Positions 41,552 through 53,372 of a stretch of DNA of 64,000 nucleotides are shown piece after piece (positions within the stretch are counted from its first letter, which is position 1; each line of letters begins with the position of its first letter). The stretch is from Verrucomicrobia bacterium Tous-C9LFEB. GTDB taxonomy: Bacteria > Verrucomicrobiota > Verrucomicrobiia > Methylacidiphilales > UBA1321. The stretch lies in NCBI GenBank assembly GCA_002304345.1, contig NEUU01000016.1:1-64000 (forward strand). The letters are read 5' to 3'. The notes beneath the pieces are model-generated. The model had not been told where the DNA came from, searched no databases, and was given only the letters and a program-made list of their open reading frames with translations. A program made the position numbers and the translations under genes.

Positions 41552-44059
41552 CTACTCGTACAGATAGTTATCGCGGCGGATGCGGTTGATGTTGTCGCGG
41601 AACTCCTGCTGGTTCGGACCGCCGAGCTGCTCGAGCTTGCGGTAAACCGTGATCGCACCGCGCCAATCCTTCGCGTCTTCCTTGATGCGCGCAGCGTCGA
41701 GCCCGGCCTTGATCTGCCAGATGAATTCCGGCGGCGGCGTGGCGGGCTGGCCATCGGGCGTGACGAGGAACCGGCCATTCAACACATCGAGATAAAGCGC
41801 CATCGCGTCGTCGCGGCGCTTCAACATTTCCAGACATTTGCCGCGACGATAACCGGATTCGTTGCGCTGCAGAAAATTGCCCTGGTTGCCATTGAGAATC
41901 AGTCCGTACGCCGCGGCAGCCTGCTCATATTTCGTGTAGTCTTTCTCGCCGAGCGCGAAGAGGACATTGCCGCGGCCAAGCGTCGCCTCGATATAGCGCG
42001 GTCCGCTCTTCTCGGTGTCGAGCACGGCGTCGTAGAGCTTGAGCGCGTTGTCGAACTTCAACTGTTGATGAAAAATCTTTCCCTGCAGCAACCGCGCGTC
42101 CGGCTTGAGCGGCGAGGCGTCCGGCACCTTTTCGAGAATAGCGATGGCATCGGGGTAAGCGCCATGCGCCGCCGCCGCTTTGCCCGCCCAGAAAAGCGAA
42201 TCGTCCAACAACGCGCTTTTCGAATAATCCTTCGCCACCTGCTCGAAGCGGCTCTGCGCGTTCACATAGTCCTGCCGGTTCCAGTATAACTCGCCGAGGT
42301 GGAAGAGAATCTCGGCGGCGTTCGGGTCCTTCGGATATTTTGCCAGCAGCGCCAGCAAGGCCTGCACGGCCTGATCCTCGGGAATTTTCTGCGCGGCGAG
42401 CCCGGCGATAATCCCCTTCCGCGCGACATCGGGCAAGGCCGGGTCATTGGGAAACGCAGCGGGAAATTGATCGTAGACCTGCCAGGCTTCCTCGTTCTTG
42501 CCCGCGAGCGCGAGCAGATCACCCAGACGAATCGTGAGCTGGGCCTTCTCCTCGCCCGTGGTGGCGGCAATGGCCTTCTCGTAAATCGCGCGGGCTTGAT
42601 CCACCTGGCCGAGCCGTTCGAGTTGTCGCCCCTGCAATAAGGGCAGCTCGCTGGCGTGACTGCTCTTCGGGTACGCAGCGAGGAATTTCTCCATCGCCTT
42701 GTGGAACTCCTCCGGCTTGTCGAGTTGCGAAACGGAGAGAAGCAGATTGTAGGCGGCTTCTTCGCCGAGTTCATCCTTCACTCCCTGCACCTTGTCGAAA
42801 TAGGAGATGCCCTTGGCGTAATCCTTTTGCTCGAACGCGACGCGGCCCGCCTCGATCTGCGCCTTGCGCGTGAGCTCGGTGTTGTCGGAAATCTCGATGC
42901 ACTGATTGAACGCATTGAGCGCGCTCTCGGCCTTGCCGGATTGTTTGTAGAGCGTGCCGAGGAGGAAATTCGTGGGCGCGCGCCAGACCGATTTCGGATA
43001 GGCCACGAGGAGCGACTCGAGCACGCCAATGGCTTTTTCGCCTTCCTTGTTTTCCGCGAGCGATTGACCGATCGCGAAGAGCGCGGCGGCGGCGTTGGGG
43101 TTCTCGGGATTCTTCTTGCTGAATTCCTGCAGCTTCGTCGTCGCTTCCGGCAACCGCTTGAGCGTGCGCGCCGATTGCAGGTAGTGCTTGAACGCCGCCA
43201 TCTTCAACTGCTCCGCATCACCAAGAATATAGGCCTGCTCGAACGCGGCCATCGCCTTCTCGGGTTGGTTGATCGCATTGAAAGCGCGACCCTGACCGAA
43301 CCACGCCTGCGCGACGAGCGGTTTCGGAAACGCCTTCGGATTGCCGGTCACCTTCTGATAATGCTCGAGCGAATCGCCGGAGCGGTTGCCGAGGTAGTCG
43401 AGTTCACCGAGTAGATAGGACGCCTCGAAGAAAATCTTCGGCTTCGGAAGTTGGGCGATCAGTTTTTCCAACTCGTCATTCGCTTCCTTGAACTGCTTTT
43501 TGCTGATCAGGTTTTTGGCCAGCGTAAGCGCCGCGCTCTGCCCTGCCTCGCTCTTCGGATTATTCTCCGACAGCTTGGCCAACACCTCGCGCGCGTCCTT
43601 TTCCTTGTCCTGGCGCAGCAAGGACCAAGCGAGGCCGAGTTGCGCGGCGGGGACATTTTTGTCCTGCGGCAATTTTTCGATGAAGGTGCGATACGCCGCC
43701 TCCGCCGGAGCCCACCGCTGCAATGCGTTGAGCGTTTCCGCCTGCCAGAAGAGTGCGGAGTCGGAGCCGCTTTTCGCGACGGCGTCAAATTGGGCGAGAG
43801 CCGGTTCGTAGCGACCGAGATAGTAGAGCGCCTGTCCGCGCAGGAGTTGCGCCTCGGTCTTGAGCTCGCTGGCCGGGAACTTCGTCGCAAAAGCACCGAG
43901 CCGTTGCTCGGTCACTTCGAACAACCCATCGGTGAAGGACCGTTTGCCGAGTTCGAAGGCAGAGGTCTCCTCCTTCGTGGGTGGCGTCGCGTGCAGCGAT
44001 GCGGCGAAGGTCCAGACGAGCAGGCAGGCGAGGCTGCGGAAAAGTCGGTTCGTATTCAT
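41552..44059 (-). CDS. Large secreted TPR-repeat protein
   Basis: An 835-residue exported protein. Residues 1-26 form a signal peptide (SLACLLVWTFAASLHA). The rest is TPR or Sel1-like helical repeats, for example LRGQALYYLGRYEPALAQFD, IGQSLAENKEGEKAIGVLES and FHLGELYWNRQDYVNAQSRF. It probably works as a protein-binding scaffold in the periplasm or envelope; similar proteins accompany gliding, secretion and peptidoglycan complexes. I chose the ATG at 44059 because it directly precedes the signal peptide; an upstream in-frame ATG exists at 44098. Confidence 0.85.
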   Translation of the reverse strand: MNTNRLFRSLACLLVWTFAASLHATPPTKEETSAFELGKRSFTDGLFEVTEQRLGAFATKFPASELKTEAQLLRGQALYYLGRYEPALAQFDAVAKSGSDSALFWQAETLNALQRWAPAEAAYRTFIEKLPQDKNVPAAQLGLAWSLLRQDKEKDAREVLAKLSENNPKSEAGQSAALTLAKNLISKKQFKEANDELEKLIAQLPKPKIFFEASYLLGELDYLGNRSGDSLEHYQKVTGNPKAFPKPLVAQAWFGQGRAFNAINQPEKAMAAFEQAYILGDAEQLKMAAFKHYLQSARTLKRLPEATTKLQEFSKKNPENPNAAAALFAIGQSLAENKEGEKAIGVLESLLVAYPKSVWRAPTNFLLGTLYKQSGKAESALNAFNQCIEISDNTELTRKAQIEAGRVAFEQKDYAKGISYFDKVQGVKDELGEEAAYNLLLSVSQLDKPEEFHKAMEKFLAAYPKSSHASELPLLQGRQLERLGQVDQARAIYEKAIAATTGEEKAQLTIRLGDLLALAGKNEEAWQVYDQFPAAFPNDPALPDVARKGIIAGLAAQKIPEDQAVQALLALLAKYPKDPNAAEILFHLGELYWNRQDYVNAQSRFEQVAKDYSKSALLDDSLFWAGKAAAAHGAYPDAIAILEKVPDASPLKPDARLLQGKIFHQQLKFDNALKLYDAVLDTEKSGPRYIEATLGRGNVLFALGEKDYTKYEQAAAAYGLILNGNQGNFLQRNESGYRRGKCLEMLKRRDDAMALYLDVLNGRFLVTPDGQPATPPPEFIWQIKAGLDAARIKEDAKDWRGAITVYRKLEQLGGPNQQEFRDNINRIRRDNYLYE

Positions 44060-44143
44060 GATCGAGAGTTCGAGGCGCGACGGCTCGCGTCCGATCATGA
44101 TAGGAGGGCTCGCGACCAGAATCCAATGAAATTGCGCGGGGAA

Positions 44144-45085
44144 TCAATGCGCCACAGTAGTATGCTGGCGCAGCGTGCAATCGATCTTGCAGATATGCTG
44201 GACGAGCCATTCGCTGAGGATGTTCTTCAACTCGATGACCAGCTGGGGATCGAAACCATGGTGGTCGTAATTCTCCCGCCATTTCTTGTAGGTCTCAAAC
44301 ATCGCCTTGTGCGCCTCGCGGTTTTTCTCCGCGGCGGGACAATGCGTGGCCGTCATGAGTTTTTCCTCCATGGAAAAATGTTTGGCGGCGTAGTCGCCTA
44401 AAAAATTGAGGAGGCGGTCGACCCCTTCGCGACCTCGCCCCTGTTCGACCGCTTCCTCAAGCTGGTTGACCATGTCGATGAGCTTGCGGTGCTGGTCATC
44501 GACGACGTCATGGCCCGTGGCCATCGTGTCCGGATCAAAGGTGAGCTTCGGTTTGCCCGAGCCGTTGGCGGTGGGTTTAGATATGGAATCGGTCGAGGTG
44601 ACGACGCTCGCCGCGTGATTCACGGCCGGACTCGGTGCCTGATTGGCCTGTTGGTTCTGCGCGGCAAAACCATTCAAGGCCTCGGAAATTTCGTACTGTT
44701 GATAAACGATGTCCTGAATATCGTCCTCGATTTGTTTGCCGGCCTGAATGGCCGATTCGCTGGTGATGACGGATTGCCGGATGATGGCCGCGGTGCTTTC
44801 GGACGCTTTTTTGCAGCGCTCGGCGATTTCCTTGATCTGTTCCGCCACGACGGCAAAGGTGGCTCCCTGCGCGCCGACGTGGGCGGCTTCCACCCCGGCG
44901 TTGAGCGCGAGAATTTTGGTCTGAAGACTGATCTCGTTCAGGTCGCGCGTAATGGTGGAGATGGCGTGATTCGCCTCGATCAATTTCTGGATCGCCACCG
45001 ACATCTGGTTGCCGGTGCTCTTGATGTGCTCGACCGCTTTGTTCATCGCGTCGTTGGCGTCGAGACCTTCCTGGATTGATTTCAT
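44144..45085 (-). CDS. Soluble MCP-type signalling domain fused to bacteriohemerythrin
   Basis: Residues about 10-140 match a methyl-accepting chemotaxis signalling region (AIQKLIEANHAISTITRDLN, LQTKILALNAGVEAAHVG, ATFAVVAEQIKEIAERCKKA), but there is no membrane segment. The C-terminal half is a hemerythrin with iron ligands in ATGHDVVDDQHRKLI, HFSMEEKLM, REAHKAMFETY and VQHICKID. It should sense O2 in the cytoplasm and relay it to CheA-like partners, none of which is here. I prefer the ATG at 45085 (MKSIQEGLDAND); the longer frame has an unconvincing leader. Confidence 0.88.
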   Translation of the reverse strand: MKSIQEGLDANDAMNKAVEHIKSTGNQMSVAIQKLIEANHAISTITRDLNEISLQTKILALNAGVEAAHVGAQGATFAVVAEQIKEIAERCKKASESTAAIIRQSVITSESAIQAGKQIEDDIQDIVYQQYEISEALNGFAAQNQQANQAPSPAVNHAASVVTSTDSISKPTANGSGKPKLTFDPDTMATGHDVVDDQHRKLIDMVNQLEEAVEQGRGREGVDRLLNFLGDYAAKHFSMEEKLMTATHCPAAEKNREAHKAMFETYKKWRENYDHHGFDPQLVIELKNILSEWLVQHICKIDCTLRQHTTVAH

Positions 45086-45364
45086 GGGCAGAGGGGGCTG
45101 GATCGGAAGGGGGGATCGCGCCGATCGTATGGAAAGTATCGGAGTCGCCGAACCAAAAGATGAGACGGAACGTATCACGACGTTGTACATCGTTGGATTT
45201 GAGGCAAATCCAAATAAGACCGATCTGTTGGAGAAAAAGACCGCAGGGGGTCAGTGGACGAGGAGAGGGAGGCGGCCTCCCATACCGGCGCGGAAGAGAA
45301 TTTCCGACGCGACGGAGGCGACGCGCGATTCGAGGCCGGAGGTTGTCCGGCACTCAGTACAGTA

Positions 45365-45553
45365 TCAGGACCAGTGGGACTGGTCGGTCGAGTCGGCCAC
45401 GTTTTGCGCGGGTTGCTCCGCTTGCTGCGTGGCTTCGTTCTGGATGACGGGGTCGACGGTGGAGATATAGGTCATGACCGAAGAGGGATTCGGTCGAATC
45501 CAACATTCATTCACACGGGTGGGGATGGACTGGGGAGCGTAATTGGAGCTCAT
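45365..45553 (-). CDS. Small hypothetical protein
   Basis: A 62-residue ORF whose ATG is preceded by GAAAGGAAACCGGCC, a good ribosome-binding site. Its tail is rich in Asn, Gln and Glu (NEATQQAEQPAQNVADST). No family is recognised. It lies alone upstream of the hemerythrin gene on the same strand. Confidence 0.5.
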   Translation of the reverse strand: MSSNYAPQSIPTRVNECWIRPNPSSVMTYISTVDPVIQNEATQQAEQPAQNVADSTDQSHWS

Positions 45554-45876
45554 GGCCGGTTTCCTTTCTGGTTTGTTTTTCCGTGGTTGGTGTTCCTGTT
45601 CTCACAGCCCATTGGGGGCTGCCGTTTTCTATCGCAGCAAAATGCGTGCACAGTTTGTCGAAAAGGTGACTTTTTTGTGACGAGGCACGAGGAGGGGGCG
45701 CGGAGAATTTGCCGAATTACTGAAGCTGTCGAATGCGAGGGTATTCTGTAGGGCGCTTCGGTGAAGCGCCATGGCGGCTCACCGAGCCGCCCTACAGGGG
45801 GAATGTACAAAATACTTTTTCCGAGAGAGGTGACTCGTGGCGCAAGCGTCTCCGGGTCCAGCGTCACGCTGGCTGC
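45554..45876. other. Gene-free gap with palindromic repeat
   Basis: No gene is visible. The gap contains a TGTAGGGCGCTTCGGTGAAG palindrome (45746-45797) and a GGTCCAGCGTCACGCTGG copy (45855-45872). Confidence 0.7.
45746..45797. repeat. 52-bp TGTAGGGCG palindromic repeat
   Basis: It has two consecutive hairpins, GGGCGCTTCGGTGAAGCGCC and GGCGGCTCACCGAGCCGCCC, flanked by CTGTA and TACAG. It is closely related to 28331-28382. Confidence 0.85.
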
Positions 45877-46671
45877 CTAGCGTAAGGACGCGCCGCGATA
45901 ACCCTCGGGATCGAACTCCACTTGGGCGAAACCCAAGGCGTTCAACTCCGCCGCGAGCGATTGCCGCAACGCGCCGTCATTCAGCCGGGGTAATTCTTCC
46001 GGTGCGACCTGCACCCGCGCGGTTTCGCCGAGATGCCGCAACCGATAGACGTGGAAGCCCGATTCGCGCAACACTTTTTCGCCAGCCTCGATCAGCGCCA
46101 AGGCCTCGCGCGTGACCGATTGCCCCGTCGGCAGGCGCGACGACAAACAGGGTTGCGCCGCTTTGTCCGCCGTGGGCAATCCGGCGCGGCGGCTCAGCTC
46201 GCGAATGTCCGCCTTGGTCAACCCGGCATCGCGCAACGGGGCGAGTACGGCGAGTTCCTTCGCGGCCATCTGGCCCGGTCGAAATTCGCCCGCGTCGTCA
46301 GCATTTTCGCCATAGGCCAACCGCGCCACGTGATGCTCGCGCGCGTAGGCGTCCAACCGGTCGAATAGCTCCTGCTTGCAGTAGTAGCAACGATTGACCG
46401 GGTTGGCGACGTAGAGGGGATTTTCCAACTCGTGCGTGACGATCACTTTCAAGGGCCAACCCCGGGCCGCCGCCAAGGCAATCGCGGCATCGTGTTCGTG
46501 CCGGGGCAAACTCGGCGAATCCGCCAAGATTCCATGCACGCGCTCGCCCAAAACCTCATGCGCCACGTGCAGCAAATAGGCACTGTCGACGCCCCCGGAA
46601 TAGGCCACCACCAACGACGACACTGACGCCAGTTCCGCCCGCAAGACCCGCGCTTTTTCTTCGAGTTGCAT
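45877..46671 (-). CDS. larE: ATP-dependent sacrificial sulfur transferase LarE
   Basis: A PP-loop enzyme that donates sulfur to the nickel-pincer cofactor of lactate racemase. The PP-loop SGGVDS is near residue 25, NRCYYCKQELF near 91 holds conserved cysteines, and AAQPCLSSRLPTG near 170 carries the sacrificial Cys. At 264 residues the length is normal. GGAAA lies before the ATG. The other larA/B/C genes are not in the window, so the racemase partner is elsewhere or absent. Confidence 0.93.
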   Translation of the reverse strand: MQLEEKARVLRAELASVSSLVVAYSGGVDSAYLLHVAHEVLGERVHGILADSPSLPRHEHDAAIALAAARGWPLKVIVTHELENPLYVANPVNRCYYCKQELFDRLDAYAREHHVARLAYGENADDAGEFRPGQMAAKELAVLAPLRDAGLTKADIRELSRRAGLPTADKAAQPCLSSRLPTGQSVTREALALIEAGEKVLRESGFHVYRLRHLGETARVQVAPEELPRLNDGALRQSLAAELNALGFAQVEFDPEGYRGASLR

Positions 46672-46844
46672 CGCTTTCCATTATCTCACATCTCGCGCGC
46701 ATGCGCTAGATTATTGGGGGCCAGCGTGACGCTGGACCCAATATTGTTGCCGAAAGAATATCCGGTTTCCGCGTGAGCGTACTGGATGCCACGTCACGTT
46801 GCCTTGAATGTTGCGAGAAGAGTGGCCAAGGTGGGAGAGTTGAT

Positions 46845-47537
46845 ATGAGTACCCTGCCGCCGGAAGCTGTGACGATTCAAAGTATGTTTGGCCGAGTCGC
46901 CGAGCGGTACGACGTGCTCAATTTGGTTTTGAGCGGCGGGAACGATCTCTATTGGCGCTGGCAACTCACCCGCGCCGTGCGGGCGCAACACCCCGGCCGC
47001 GTCCTCGATCTCGCGACGGGAAGCGGCGACGTCTTTCGCGCGCTCCAACGAGGAAAGGCTTACACACACTCGTGTCTGGGCGCTGATTTTTGCCTGCCCA
47101 TGCTGCAGGTCGCGCAGAAAAAAGGGATCGGCCCTCTCTGCGTGGCGGACGGACTGCGCCTGCCGTTTGGCGAACAACGCTTCGACGCGCTGACCATCGC
47201 CTTTGGCTTGCGCAATCTCGTGGATCGCGCGGCCGGTCTGCGCGAGATGCGGCGCGTGCTCGCCCCCGGCGGTTGCGTCTATATCCTGGAGTTCTCCCAC
47301 CCGGTCTGGCCGGTGAACCGCCCCTACTTTTGGTATTTGCGGCACATCCTCCCCACGATTGCTGGCTGGTTCGGCTCCGAATGCGCCGCGTATGATTACC
47401 TGGGCACGAGTATCGAGGCTTTCCCCAAGCAGGAGAAGCTCGCCGACATGATGCGCGAGGCAGGATTCGAATCGGTCCACTACCAGAATCTCACGCTCGG
47501 CATTGCGGCATTGCATGTGGGCCAAATTCCTCGATAG
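46845..47537 (+). CDS. menG: Demethylmenaquinone/ubiquinone methyltransferase (MenG/UbiE)
   Basis: A SAM-dependent C-methyltransferase of quinone biosynthesis. FGRVAERYDVLNLVLSGGND near residue 15 and WRW follow the UbiE pattern. The SAM motif is VLDLATGSGDVFRAL near 55. FDALTIAFGLRNLVD and LAPGGCVYILEFSHP are hallmark blocks, and the end is LTLGIAALHVGQ. I chose the ATG at 46845 because GGGAGAG lies five bases before it; the longer frame to 46773 adds no conserved residues. In this phylum menaquinone is the more likely substrate. Confidence 0.9.
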   Translation: MSTLPPEAVTIQSMFGRVAERYDVLNLVLSGGNDLYWRWQLTRAVRAQHPGRVLDLATGSGDVFRALQRGKAYTHSCLGADFCLPMLQVAQKKGIGPLCVADGLRLPFGEQRFDALTIAFGLRNLVDRAAGLREMRRVLAPGGCVYILEFSHPVWPVNRPYFWYLRHILPTIAGWFGSECAAYDYLGTSIEAFPKQEKLADMMREAGFESVHYQNLTLGIAALHVGQIPR

Positions 47538-47605
47538 ACACGTTTTGAGCTCAATCGAGATTATCCACTTGTATAATTATTAGGCCTTTTGATAGGGTGC
47601 GGGAC

Positions 47606-48088
47606 ATGCAAATTGATCAACAGGTTTTACCTGCGATTCGAGTGGCTTCCGTGCGTCAAGTCGGAAGGGACGTACCGAAGATCAAAGCCGCGTTCCAAAA
47701 GATCACCGACTGGACCAGCCGCCAGCATGTCTTCGATGGCAGCAACCTCGTTATGGGTGTCTATTGGGATGGCCCCGAAACCCCGTCCGACCAGTGGCGG
47801 ATGGACGCTTGCATCACTCTTGCTCCCAACGCCAATCCTCCTCTGGAAGAAGGGATTGTGATTCAAACACTACCCGGCGGTCTCTGCGCGACATCACTGG
47901 TGAGTATCTACAACGACGACTTCGTTGGGGCGTGGAACTCCTTCGGCGCCGAATTAGCCGCCCGCCAGATTCAGTACGACGACCGCCCTTGCTACGAGAT
48001 TTACTACAGCCCGTGCGCCTCGACCCATCCGGTCAAGAAATGGGTGGTCGACCTGATTTCACCGTTGAAAACCAAGTTAAAGGAATAA
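47606..48088 (+). CDS. GyrI-like/AraC-effector-binding small-molecule-binding protein
   Basis: A 160-residue protein with the GyrI-like (SOUL/AraC effector) layout: a repeated beta-alpha-beta unit including RVASVRQVGRDVPKIKAAFQ and MDACITLAPNANPPLEEGIV, ending PCYEIYYSPCASTHPVKKWV. Such proteins bind or hydrolyse small cyclic molecules or DNA gyrase. The specific ligand is unknown. I prefer the ATG at 47606, preceded by GCGGGAC; a GTG at 47597 is also possible. Confidence 0.65.
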   Translation: MQIDQQVLPAIRVASVRQVGRDVPKIKAAFQKITDWTSRQHVFDGSNLVMGVYWDGPETPSDQWRMDACITLAPNANPPLEEGIVIQTLPGGLCATSLVSIYNDDFVGAWNSFGAELAARQIQYDDRPCYEIYYSPCASTHPVKKWVVDLISPLKTKLKE

Positions 48089-48159
48089 ATACGAAATTGT
48101 GGCTTCGACTTGTAAAAATCGTAAAAGATTTTGAACGTTTTAATACGGGTAGTGTCTTA

Positions 48160-48299
48160 ACTCATATAAGGCACACGTGCGGGTGCTCGTTTCCTGAGGG
48201 GTCTCCCCACCTCTCAACCTCCTTGGCGAGCACCCGCATCATTTTCTCAGGAGCTGCGGCTTCTGGCGAATCAGGCGACTTCTCCCAGTCGCCTTTTTT
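48160..48299 (+). ncRNA. Candidate structured RNA ending in a rho-independent terminator
   Basis: Three hairpins follow each other. The first has a 12-bp stem (TGCGGGTGCTCG with CGAGCACCCGCA) around a loop of about 38 nt that can fold internally (GAGGGGTCTCCCCACCTC). The second is AGGAGCTGCGGCTTCT. The third is the terminator at 48274-48299. No ORF explains this, and it is unlike the palindromic repeats nearby. It does not look like tmRNA, SRP RNA or any riboswitch I can name. The 5' end is a guess. Confidence 0.45.
48274..48299 (+). terminator. Rho-independent terminator
   Basis: Stem GGCGACT / AGTCGCC with loop TCTCCC, followed by six T residues. It lies 186 bp after the GyrI-like gene and would end it or the candidate RNA. 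Confidence 0.85.
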
Positions 48300-48379
48300 G
48301 TGCCCCGAAAGCGTGGCTGAACCCAATAGCTGAACGCGGCCGGATTTTACCACCCCAATCTCAAAACCGCCCCCTTGCC

Positions 48380-48514
48380 CGATCCCTCGGCTTCGCTCGG
48401 GATGACGGACTCGAAAAAGTAAGCTCAAGTGATCGCGTTGAGTTCTCGCATGAGCAGTAGGTTACTCAAGACACTACCTTCATTCCACGTCATCCTGAGC
48501 TTGTCGAAGGATCG
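48380..48514. repeat. Element of the 27-bp terminal-inverted-repeat family
   Basis: The right arm is identical to 35018-35044 in its visible part (CATCCTGAGCTTGTCGAAGG). The left arm is a variant, CGATCCCTCGGCTTCGCTCG. The centre is diverged from the 34911 copy but retains TTCTCGCATGAGCAGTAGGT-like sequence. The gap 48089-48661 holds this, the candidate RNA and a CCAGCGTCACGCTGG copy. Confidence 0.78.
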
Positions 48515-48661
48515 CGTGGGATGGTTTTAGTTTTCAAGTCTGGCTTTCAGACCGACAGCCGATCGACCCCTCGCCGGGTCCAGCGTCACGCTGGTCTGCG
48601 GACTTTCCCCTTTCTTAATAGTTTGCCGAGGGGCTAGGCGCGTGTGCTAGGGTTGGGGGTT

Positions 48662-51520
<2,859 letters not shown>

Positions 51521-51544
51521 CGCTGGACCGCTACAGAAGAAAGC

Positions 51545-51874
51545 ATGATCATCAAAAGAATCGGGCTCTTTTGTTTGGGGCTCCACAGTCTGCTGTACGG
51601 TTGGACGATTAATAGTCTGGTCCACACCACCGATGCCCAAAGTGGATTGTTGTGGATTCCCTTAATGTTCGTCGATTTTCCAATCACATTGCTCCCCCTC
51701 TGGTCAAGCGAGTGGTGGGGGTATTCGGATTGGATCAATCACTGGAATAATCACACGCTGAGCATTCTTCTCTCTCCCATCAGCCTTGTCTTTGGCATTC
51801 TGGGTTCACTCTGGTGGTATTACCTGCCTCTGCTCCGTCTTTTCATGCCCAGCAAATGGGGCAATGCTGAGTAG
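51545..51874 (+). CDS. Small hypothetical membrane protein
   Basis: A 109-residue protein with about three hydrophobic stretches (IGLFCLGLHSLLYGWTINSL, WIPLMFVDFPITLLPLW, LSILLSPISLVFGILGSLWW). I do not recognise a family. It begins 24 bp after uvrA on the same strand and could be transcribed with it. Confidence 0.5.
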   Translation: MIIKRIGLFCLGLHSLLYGWTINSLVHTTDAQSGLLWIPLMFVDFPITLLPLWSSEWWGYSDWINHWNNHTLSILLSPISLVFGILGSLWWYYLPLLRLFMPSKWGNAE

Positions 51875-51922
51875 GATTCCAATGAGTCGGTCACTACTTG
51901 ACTGATCATGAAGCTTCCAAAC

Positions 51923-52057
51923 CGATCCTTCGACAAGCCCAGAATGACGGGTTGGGGGTGGCAAACTCATGCCTCCGTGAGGAATTCAGGAGAGAGATTT
52001 CGCTTACCACAGAACATTGCTTTCATTCCACGTCATCCTGAGCTTGTCGAAGGATCG
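51923..52057. repeat. Element of the 27-bp terminal-inverted-repeat family
   Basis: The left arm CGATCCTTCGACAAGCCCAG has two changes from the consensus. The right arm at 52031-52057 is exact. The centre is different from the other copies, so only the arms are conserved. Confidence 0.8.
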
Positions 52058-52144
52058 GCTGAGTTGTGGCGGGGTCGAGGTCAGTGCCCCCTATAATTAG
52101 GCTTCATCTTGGCCGGGAGAGCGCGTTAGACTGATGGCTTCACC

Positions 52145-53353
52145 ATGTCCAAGGCGTTAGAACGGTTGGAGGAATTCGCGGTCGACGTGATTCTGGAGCG
52201 GCGCTCCGGAAAGCGGGCGACGTTGTTGCGCGCCCTGCTCCTTTTGCTCTCGCTGTTGTACAAGCAGATCATGCGGCTGCGGCTCTATTTCTACGAGGAG
52301 CGCGTGGCAAAGGTGCACAGTCTCGGCTGTCTGGTGGTGAGCGTGGGCAATCTGACGGTCGGTGGCACGGGCAAGACGCCAGTGGTGGAGATCTTTGCGC
52401 GGGCGTTGACGAAGGGCGGTCGACGCGTGGCGATTTTGAGTCGCGGCTATAAAAGTCTGCCGCGCCCGTGGTATGAGCGGTTGTCGGATTCCTTCAAGCC
52501 CTACGAATTGCGCCGTCCGCCGCGCGTGGTGTCGGATGGGCGTTCGTTGCTGCTGGATTCGGAAGTGGCGGGTGATGAGCCGTTCATGCTGGCGAGCAAT
52601 CTGAAGAATGTGCTCGTGCTGGTGGACAAGGACCGGGTGAAGAGCGGGCTGCATGCGATTCGCAAATATGGGGTTGATACGCTGTTGCTCGACGATGGCT
52701 TTCAATATCTGCGGTTGAAGGAGCGGCTCGACGTGGTGTTGGTCGATCGCGAATCCCCTTTTGGGAATGGTCACATGCTGCCGCGCGGAATGTTGCGCGA
52801 GCCGAAGGAGCACCTCAAGCGGGCGAGCATCATCTTCATCACGAAATGCGACGGGAGCGACCTGACGAAGTTGAAGGCGGAGTTGCGCCGGTACAACCGC
52901 CACGCGGAATTCATCGAGTGTTCACACCATCCGGTACATCTGGAGGAGGCGTACACGCAGGAGCGGCAGCCGCTTTCCTATCTGAAGGATCAACGTATCG
53001 GAGCGCTTTCGGGCATCGCGCGACCGGAGAGTTTCGAAGACGGCCTGGTCAAGCTCGGGGCGGATATTCTCTACTCCCGCCAGTACGCGGATCATCACCG
53101 CTTCACGGTGAAAGAATTGCAGAGCATGTTCCAGCGCACGAAATCACGCGGGGGCCGCGTGATCCTCACCACGGAGAAGGACGCGGTGCGTCTGCCCCGG
53201 CTGGAGACACGTCCGCTGCCGGTCTATTTTCTTCGCGTCGAAATCAAGATCACCAGCGGACATGAAACGTTCGAGGAATGCGTGAATCGCCTGTGCCGGA
53301 CCCATCGCCATTCGACCAAAACCAACCCGTCCCTCGTGGTGGGTACGGCCTAG
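52145..53353 (+). CDS. lpxK: Tetraacyldisaccharide 4'-kinase LpxK
   Basis: Phosphorylates the lipid A precursor at the 4' position at the inner membrane. The P-loop is [20 protein letters not shown] near residue 67. ILSRGYKS and [19 protein letters not shown] near 190 are the other diagnostic blocks. At 402 residues it is slightly longer than usual because of the first 40 residues. It starts an envelope-biogenesis run with the GT4 gene 19 bp downstream. Confidence 0.92.
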   Translation: MSKALERLEEFAVDVILERRSGKRATLLRALLLLLSLLYKQIMRLRLYFYEERVAKVHSLGCLVVSVGNLTVGGTGKTPVVEIFARALTKGGRRVAILSRGYKSLPRPWYERLSDSFKPYELRRPPRVVSDGRSLLLDSEVAGDEPFMLASNLKNVLVLVDKDRVKSGLHAIRKYGVDTLLLDDGFQYLRLKERLDVVLVDRESPFGNGHMLPRGMLREPKEHLKRASIIFITKCDGSDLTKLKAELRRYNRHAEFIECSHHPVHLEEAYTQERQPLSYLKDQRIGALSGIARPESFEDGLVKLGADILYSRQYADHHRFTVKELQSMFQRTKSRGGRVILTTEKDAVRLPRLETRPLPVYFLRVEIKITSGHETFEECVNRLCRTHRHSTKTNPSLVVGTA

Positions 53354-53372
53354 AACCTTCCCCTTTTTCACC

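Noticed and set aside
48162-48428. 88-residue minus-strand ORF over the candidate RNA
   Set aside because: It crosses a strong terminator and a repeat element and has no family features.
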